Shown here in pieces: positions 6,765 to 10,922 of a stretch of DNA of 10,922 nt. The notes beneath the pieces were generated by a model. It saw only the letters and a program-made list of their open reading frames with translations. It was not told the origin of the DNA and did no database searches. The translations under genes were made by a program, and so were the position numbers. The number at the start of each line of letters is the position of its first letter. The first letter of the stretch is position 1. The DNA is from GCA-2729515 sp036336695 (GTDB lineage: Bacteria > Myxococcota_A > UBA9160 > SMWR01): assembly GCA_036336695.1 (NCBI GenBank), contig JAYZFQ010000125.1, positions 1 through 10,922 on the forward strand. Reading direction: 5' to 3'.

Positions 6765-8219
6765 ATGAACGGCGCGATGACCCATCTTCCCCAACAGGGC
6801 CGCCTTGAAGAGCGGTCTCTCCCGCGGCTCCTGCTCGAACTCCACCGGGCCGGTTTTGGGGGAGCGCTCACGTTGTCCCGCGAGCGCACCGGCAAGCGCT
6901 TCCTGTTTCAGCGCGGGTGCCCGGTATTCGCAGAGTCGAACCTCGCCAGCGAGAGCCTCGGCGTCCAGCTGATGGATGCGGGGCGCCTGGATCGAAGCGA
7001 CTTCAACCGCGTCGCCGCAGAAATCGAGCGCCGCGGCTGCCAGGAGGGCACGGCCCTGCTGGAACTCGGCCTGCTGACGCCGAAGGAACTCTTCGTTGCC
7101 CTGAAGGACCAGATGCGCCTCCGGCTCATCGAGTGCTTCGCCTGGCCCCACGGCACCTTCATCGTCGACCCCAACGGAGACCCCGGAGACGATGCGCAGC
7201 CATTTCGACTCGACCCGATCGCCATCGCCCAGGCCGGCATCGAGGCGCACTGGAGCGGGGAACGGGTGCTCCGGGAACTCGGGGATCGCATGGAATCCTG
7301 CGCCGGTCCCGGACCCGATTTTCGGGCAGCGGCGGCGCGTCTCACCGTGGACTCGGCAGTCCAGGACGTACTCGAAGCTCTCGATGGAACCCGGACCCTC
7401 TGGAAGGTCACCCAGACCGCGCGCAGCCCTCGGGCGCTCGGCGCCCTGTGGGTGCTCGACGCCATCGGTGCCCTGGCCTACGCCGACTCGGCGACCGACG
7501 AATCCGCTCCCGAGATCGAGCTGGCGATCCGGGGTGACGAAGACCACACGGCGTCCGAACCCCACGCCGCTGCACCTTCCGCTTCCGCGGACGCCTCCGC
7601 GAACCCCGGGACGAGCGGGCTCGAGGACGAAATCGGACAAAAGCACGCCGGACTCGAAGACCTCGATCACTACGCCTTGCTGGGAGTGCCACCGGAAGCG
7701 ACCGCACCCGAAATCCGCAAGGCCTACCTGAAAGCCGCGAAGGCCTACCATCCCGACGCCCTCGCCCGGATGAACCTCTCGCCCCAGCTGCGCGAACAGG
7801 CCAACCAGGTGTTCGCCGCCATCGGGAAGGCCCACGTCGTCCTCGCGGACGCCAATGCACGTCGGGATTACGACGCCACGCTTGCGAGCGGTGCGACGGA
7901 CCTCGACGCCGAGCGACTCGCCCAGGCAGAGACGCTCTACCGCAAGGCAGAGATCCTGATGCGCCAGGGGAATTTTCGCGGCGCCCTCGAATTTCTCGCG
8001 CCGGCTGTCGAGATCTGGCCGGACGAAGCCGTCTACCAGAGCACCTACGGGTGGGCCTTGTACAAGAAGATGCCCTCGGAACCGGACGAGGCGCGAGATC
8101 GGCTCGAGTGCGCCCTTCGGCTCGATCCCTCGGACGCCACCACCCGTTTCCGGCTCGGGGTCGTTCTCCGGGATCTCAACGAAAGCGCGCCCGAGGACAA
8201 TGGAACGAGCCTCGGCTGA
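6765..8219 (+). CDS. PATAN (DUF4388)-J domain-TPR protein
   Basis: A 484-aa cytoplasmic multidomain protein. Residues about 15-140 resemble the PATAN/DUF4388 domain (LLLELHRAGFGGALTLSRE, LLELGLLTPKELFVAL, then LIECFAWPHGTFIVDP). A linker rich in Ala, Ser and acidic residues (about 247-300) follows. The J domain is at 301-373 (DHYALLGVPPEAT, HPD at 329-331, then YDATL). Two or three TPR-like helical repeats lie at about 380-470. There is no G/F or zinc-finger region, so it is a class C-type J protein, expected to stimulate an Hsp70 on a client bound by the PATAN or TPR parts. ATG 6765 is taken; ATG 6777 in frame is an alternative, and neither has a strong ribosome site. The stop lies 9 bp from the stop of the convergent lipoprotein gene. 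The client is unknown; PATAN domains elsewhere act on PilB-type motors. Confidence 0.86.
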   Translation: MNGAMTHLPQQGRLEERSLPRLLLELHRAGFGGALTLSRERTGKRFLFQRGCPVFAESNLASESLGVQLMDAGRLDRSDFNRVAAEIERRGCQEGTALLELGLLTPKELFVALKDQMRLRLIECFAWPHGTFIVDPNGDPGDDAQPFRLDPIAIAQAGIEAHWSGERVLRELGDRMESCAGPGPDFRAAAARLTVDSAVQDVLEALDGTRTLWKVTQTARSPRALGALWVLDAIGALAYADSATDESAPEIELAIRGDEDHTASEPHAAAPSASADASANPGTSGLEDEIGQKHAGLEDLDHYALLGVPPEATAPEIRKAYLKAAKAYHPDALARMNLSPQLREQANQVFAAIGKAHVVLADANARRDYDATLASGATDLDAERLAQAETLYRKAEILMRQGNFRGALEFLAPAVEIWPDEAVYQSTYGWALYKKMPSEPDEARDRLECALRLDPSDATTRFRLGVVLRDLNESAPEDNGTSLG

Positions 8220-8228
8220 GGCGCCGGT

Positions 8229-9185
8229 TCACTCCAGGATGCGGCGGGCGGCCGGCCCGGGTTCGATCACGAGGCGCTCCGGCCGGTCCAGCGCCGCCGA
8301 AAGGCCGCGAAGCAGGACCGTGACATCTCCACCGCGGCGCCGTTCCCAACGCACCAGGCCTTCCCGATCCCCCGCTCGCAGAAACGGCCCCTGCCAACCC
8401 CGCAACGACCCCACAGCCCGGAGCCGGTCGATCGGATCGGTCTGTCCGGGCACCAGTGCAATCCGCGCGAGAACCGTGCCAGACGGAACCGCGTAGAGCG
8501 CGCTCAAGGTCGCGTCAGCGAAGCCCGCGCCCTTCAGCACGTCGTCACCCGTTTTTCGCAACCGTCCAGCATCGCGCACCATGATGCTTGCGCCCCGCCG
8601 CGGGTGACCCTGGAACCCGAGCGCGTGTCCGAGTTCGTGGAGCGCACTCCCGACCAGTCTCGGGTCGCCCCGAGCGAGTTGGACCGAGGCGTAGACCATC
8701 CGCGCCGGCAAGGGGTCCCCGGAGGCCGCCGAATCGATTGCGCAGTCCGCGATCGTATTGGCCCCCCAGGAGAGCATGCCCTCGACCAGTTCGATTTCGA
8801 TCCCACCGGCCGTAAGCGCCGGAACCGGCACGAACCGAATCCCCAGGCCCGCCTGCTCCCAGGCCGCCAGCGCCGCTTCGAGACGGTGCCGCTCGTCGGC
8901 GCTCGCCTCCGGCGGGAGTACCACCGGAATGCGCGCCCCGTCCGGCCACCGACACAGGAGGAGCGTGAGTTCGCCTCCGGCGGGCCAGTAGTAGGGCCGA
9001 ACGTCCGCGAGGCGATGACCTTGGATTTCCCGGAGCTCGGGGTAACGCCGCTCCAACCCCACAGGCTCCCAGGTCGGCTGGGCACACCCCGGCAATGCGG
9101 CCGCCCCCCCGGCAATGAGGACGGCGGCAGCGAGTGCCCGGCGCACCGGGCCACGCCTAGGGACGGCGCTCCGCAGCGAGGCCAT
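8229..9185 (-). CDS. Predicted lipoprotein zinc metalloprotease (metzincin-like)
   Basis: A 318-aa exported protein. The N-terminus is basic (PRRGPVRR), then hydrophobic (ALAAAVLIAGGAAA), then has a lipobox LPGC with Cys34 as the predicted lipidated residue. A substrate-domain-like region contains IPVVLPPEAS and AAWEQAGLGIRFVPV, the usual approach to a matrixin-type fold. HELGHALGFQGH (183-194) matches the metzincin zinc motif HExxHxxGxxH, and Met202 in SIM sits where a Met-turn is expected. The remaining 115 residues match nothing I recognise. ATG 9185 lies inside the end of the upstream phosphotransferase gene (29-bp overlap) and has AAGGGG just before it. GTG 9146 would give a more typical short lipoprotein signal (VRRALAAAV, Cys at 21) without overlap. 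The substrate is unknown. Confidence 0.83.
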   Translation of the reverse strand: MASLRSAVPRRGPVRRALAAAVLIAGGAAALPGCAQPTWEPVGLERRYPELREIQGHRLADVRPYYWPAGGELTLLLCRWPDGARIPVVLPPEASADERHRLEAALAAWEQAGLGIRFVPVPALTAGGIEIELVEGMLSWGANTIADCAIDSAASGDPLPARMVYASVQLARGDPRLVGSALHELGHALGFQGHPRRGASIMVRDAGRLRKTGDDVLKGAGFADATLSALYAVPSGTVLARIALVPGQTDPIDRLRAVGSLRGWQGPFLRAGDREGLVRWERRRGGDVTVLLRGLSAALDRPERLVIEPGPAARRILE

Positions 9186-10224
9186 AGAGCCCCTTCGCCA
9201 GCTCTCCCAGCGGTGCGAACCGGGCGTCCTGCGTCTGTCCGCGGTGATAGCGCACGTAGATCTGCTGGAGCACGACTCCCATCTTGAACGTGCCGAACAC
9301 CAGATAGTAGGCGATGGCGTCGACGTCCACGCCGTTGCGCTCCGCGTAGCGCGCCGCCGCCTGGTCACGGGCGAGGAATCCGGGGCTCTGCGTCGGCATG
9401 GGGTTGCTGCCCGCGAGCCCCTCCCCCGGATCGCTCCAGAGACCCAACAGCGTCCCGAGGTCACAGAGGGGATCGCCGACGGTGCACATGTCCCAGTCGT
9501 AGACGGCAACGCAGCGGCCCGGGTCCTCGGGGGCCACGGCCATGTTGTCGAGTTTCCAATCGTTGTGCACCAGCGTCGGCGCCGGGGACGTCGGCCGGCC
9601 GGCTTCGAGCCACCGGATCACCTCCTCCGCGACCGGAATCTCTTCCGTCTTGGCCTGCTCGTAGCGCCGCGCCCACCCCGTGACCTGCCGCTCCAGGAAG
9701 CCGTCGGGCTTGCCGAGGTCCTCCAGGTGAACCTCGGCCGGCGACACGCGATGGAACTCGGCCAAGGTGTCGATCACGACCTCGGAAAGCTTCCGGTTGG
9801 CCTCCCGGTCGTCGCCGCCCCCGAACTCAGGCGGCACGACGTTGCGGACCACGATCCCGCGGCGGCGTTCCATCACGAGAAACTCGGCACCGATGATCCC
9901 CGGGTCGTCGCAGTAGAGATAGGCCCGGGGGGCCTTGTCGAAACGGCGCCAGAGTCGCGACAGCGCCCGCCACTCCCGGTGCATGTCGTGGGCGCTCTTC
10001 GCCACCGGCCCGAGCGGCGGGCGGCGCAGCACGTACTCACGAGCTGACGCTCCCTCCCCGAACCGCAGGCAATAGGTGAGGTTCGCGTGGCCGCCCCCGA
10101 ACTGGCGCACCGTCAACGGACCCTCCGCGCCTTCGAGATTCCCGCGGAGGAAAGCGGAAAGTCTCGACTCGTCGAAGCCCTCATCGGGGCGAACGTCGAT
10201 CAGCTCCGACGCAGCGGCGCTCAC
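9157..10224 (-). CDS. APH-type phosphotransferase family protein (ACAD10-like kinase fold)
   Basis: A 355-aa cytoplasmic kinase-fold protein of the aminoglycoside/choline phosphotransferase superfamily, closest by eye to the group fused or linked to acyl-CoA dehydrogenases (ACAD10/11 type). Visible are a glycine-rich loop QFGGGHANLTY (about 41-51), the strand YVLRRPP in which Arg replaces the usual Lys, SAHDMHREWRAL, the catalytic HNDWKLDN (220-227) and the metal-binding DWD (243-245) followed by GDPLCDLG. In ACAD10/11-type proteins the domain is thought to phosphorylate hydroxyacyl-CoA-type substrates; antibiotic resistance is not implied. The frame is open to a TTG at 10269, but GTG 10224 is preferred: AGGA lies 9 bases before it and the TTG version would run into the divergent gene. 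No acyl-CoA dehydrogenase gene is visible. Confidence 0.88.
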   Translation of the reverse strand: MSAAASELIDVRPDEGFDESRLSAFLRGNLEGAEGPLTVRQFGGGHANLTYCLRFGEGASAREYVLRRPPLGPVAKSAHDMHREWRALSRLWRRFDKAPRAYLYCDDPGIIGAEFLVMERRRGIVVRNVVPPEFGGGDDREANRKLSEVVIDTLAEFHRVSPAEVHLEDLGKPDGFLERQVTGWARRYEQAKTEEIPVAEEVIRWLEAGRPTSPAPTLVHNDWKLDNMAVAPEDPGRCVAVYDWDMCTVGDPLCDLGTLLGLWSDPGEGLAGSNPMPTQSPGFLARDQAAARYAERNGVDVDAIAYYLVFGTFKMGVVLQQIYVRYHRGQTQDARFAPLGELAKGLYGLAAERRP

Positions 10225-10268
10225 GGGACCGGATCCTACCAGATCGCACGGTAGACTCCGGATCTGCA
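10225..10268. promoter_or_regulatory. 44-bp divergent intergenic region with inverted and direct repeats
   Basis: This lies between the GTG of the phosphotransferase and the ATG of the TauE-like exporter. It contains CTACC at 10236-10240 and GGTAG at 10250-10254 (inverted, 9-base spacing), and CCGGATC twice, at 10229-10235 and 10258-10264, flanking it. Both promoters must be squeezed in here or lie inside the opposite genes. A shared regulator site is possible, but no known operator is recognised. Confidence 0.3.
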
Positions 10269-10922
10269 ATGGAGGGCTTTGCCTTCGGCGAAGCTGCCGT
10301 CCTCCTGGGCGGCGGCCTGGTCGCGGGGGTGGTAAACACCGTCGCTGGCGGTGGCTCTCTACTCACCGTGCCGCTACTCGTCATGCTCGGCCTGCCAGGC
10401 GGCATTGCGAACGGCACCAACCGCGTCGGCATCGCGCTCCAGTCGCTGGTCGCCGCCTGGCGGTTTCGTGCCCATGGCGCGCTTCGCATACGGGATGTCG
10501 TGCCCGTGTTTCTTCCCGTTGCGTGCGGGTCCGTAGCCGGTGCCGTACTCGTCGGTCGTGTAAGCGACACAACCTTCGAGCGCGTGTTCGGGGGGTTGAT
10601 GCTCTTGCTCCTGGTGCCCACGCTCCGGGGCATCGGGCGCGTCGGGGGAAGACCCCGGCAGCCCCACCCGTTGCTGACGGCATCGATACTCGTGGTCGTC
10701 GGGCTGTACGCGGGTGCCTTCCAGGCGGGCGTCGGGATCCCGCTGCTCGCCACCCTGCTCTACCTCGGAGTTGACGCGGTACGAGCCAACGCGCTCAAGG
10801 TTGCGGTGATCGGCTTTTCGTCCCTCGCCGCGCTTCCCGTGTTCGCGTGGAATCAACAGATCGCCTGGCAGCCGGCCGGCCTTCTCGCCCTCGGGTTCAT
10901 GACCGGCGCGTTGATCGGCGTC
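10269..10922 (+). CDS. TauE/SafE-family membrane exporter, 3' end cut by window
   Basis: The first 218 codons of a multi-pass inner-membrane protein, open to the last base of the window. It has the family signature AGGGSLLTVPLLVMLGLP (26-43) with NGTNR (48-52). The second half repeats the fold: AGAFQAGVGIPLLATLLYLG (148-167) then RANALKV. Hydrophobic segments lie at about 10-40, 77-97, 105-119, 136-166 and 177-193, with a further one starting near 203. Members of this TSUP family export sulfite, sulfoacetate or other organosulfur anions; the substrate here cannot be told. Full members are about 250 residues, so some 30-40 codons are missing. ATG 10269 is the only suitable start near the beginning of the conserved part, with a weak ribosome site. 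It is divergent from the phosphotransferase gene. Confidence 0.9.
   Translation, partial: MEGFAFGEAAVLLGGGLVAGVVNTVAGGGSLLTVPLLVMLGLPGGIANGTNRVGIALQSLVAAWRFRAHGALRIRDVVPVFLPVACGSVAGAVLVGRVSDTTFERVFGGLMLLLLVPTLRGIGRVGGRPRQPHPLLTASILVVVGLYAGAFQAGVGIPLLATLLYLGVDAVRANALKVAVIGFSSLAALPVFAWNQQIAWQPAGLLALGFMTGALIGV

Noticed and set aside
8209..8222. Small hairpin GCCTC-GGCT-GAGGC across the stop of the PATAN-J gene as a shared convergent terminator
   Set aside because: Only a 5-bp stem, no T-run on either strand, and it lies in coding sequence.
9157..10224. Aminoglycoside resistance gene
   Set aside because: The APH fold is present, but the Arg in the YVLRRPP strand and the SAHDMHRE segment place it with acyl-CoA-dehydrogenase-linked kinases rather than resistance enzymes.
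10225..10269. Upstream TTG start of the phosphotransferase at 10269
   Set aside because: The added 15 residues are unlike the family, and it would overlap the divergent exporter start. GTG 10224 has a better ribosome site.

Overview
The window is GC-rich throughout (by eye about two thirds G+C) with strongly G/C-biased third codon positions. This produces many long spurious frames on both strands. No rRNA, tRNA, CRISPR array, insertion sequence or phage gene is visible. The gene content points to an environmental deltaproteobacterium-like lineage (Myxococcota, Desulfobacterota, Binatota or similar): a GspE/PilB-type motor ATPase with an extra N-terminal helical segment, a PATAN-J-domain-TPR protein, a V4R-STAS sensor protein and an acyl-CoA-dehydrogenase-associated APH-type phosphotransferase. 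That placement is inference from gene content only.

Left part (1-5517, + strand): a tightly packed four-gene run. It opens with four near-identical 35-bp tandem copies (42-176), each carrying a Shine-Dalgarno-like GGAGAGG and an ATG. The fourth ATG (167), and the first in the same frame (62), start a GspE/PulE-family secretion or pilus motor ATPase. This overlaps by ATGA a Ycf46-family AAA+ ATPase (2017-3495). Ten bases later comes a second, short AAA+ protein with an altered Walker B box (3506-4432), and two bases later dTDP-glucose 4,6-dehydratase (rfbB, 4435-5517). Three different P-loop ATPases thus sit in one probable operon.

Middle (5518-8219, + strand): a 221-bp gap with three GC-rich hairpins, then a V4R-domain plus STAS-like-domain protein (5739-6734), and 30 bp later a PATAN-J domain-TPR protein (6765-8219). 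Both look like signalling or adaptor proteins. PATAN domains in cyanobacterial response regulators are known to act on the PilB pilus motor, so the nearby GspE/PilB-type ATPase is a possible partner.

Right part (8229-10922): two - strand genes, an APH-like phosphotransferase (9157-10224) and a predicted lipoprotein metzincin protease (8229-9185) whose start overlaps the phosphotransferase end. They converge on the PATAN-J gene with a 9-bp gap. Divergent from the phosphotransferase, with 44 bp between the starts, is a TauE/SafE-family membrane exporter that runs off the right edge.

The most unusual items are the out-of-phase tandem repeat of a whole translation start region before gspE, and the motor ATPase + Ycf46 + degenerate AAA+ operon followed by PATAN and V4R-STAS genes.
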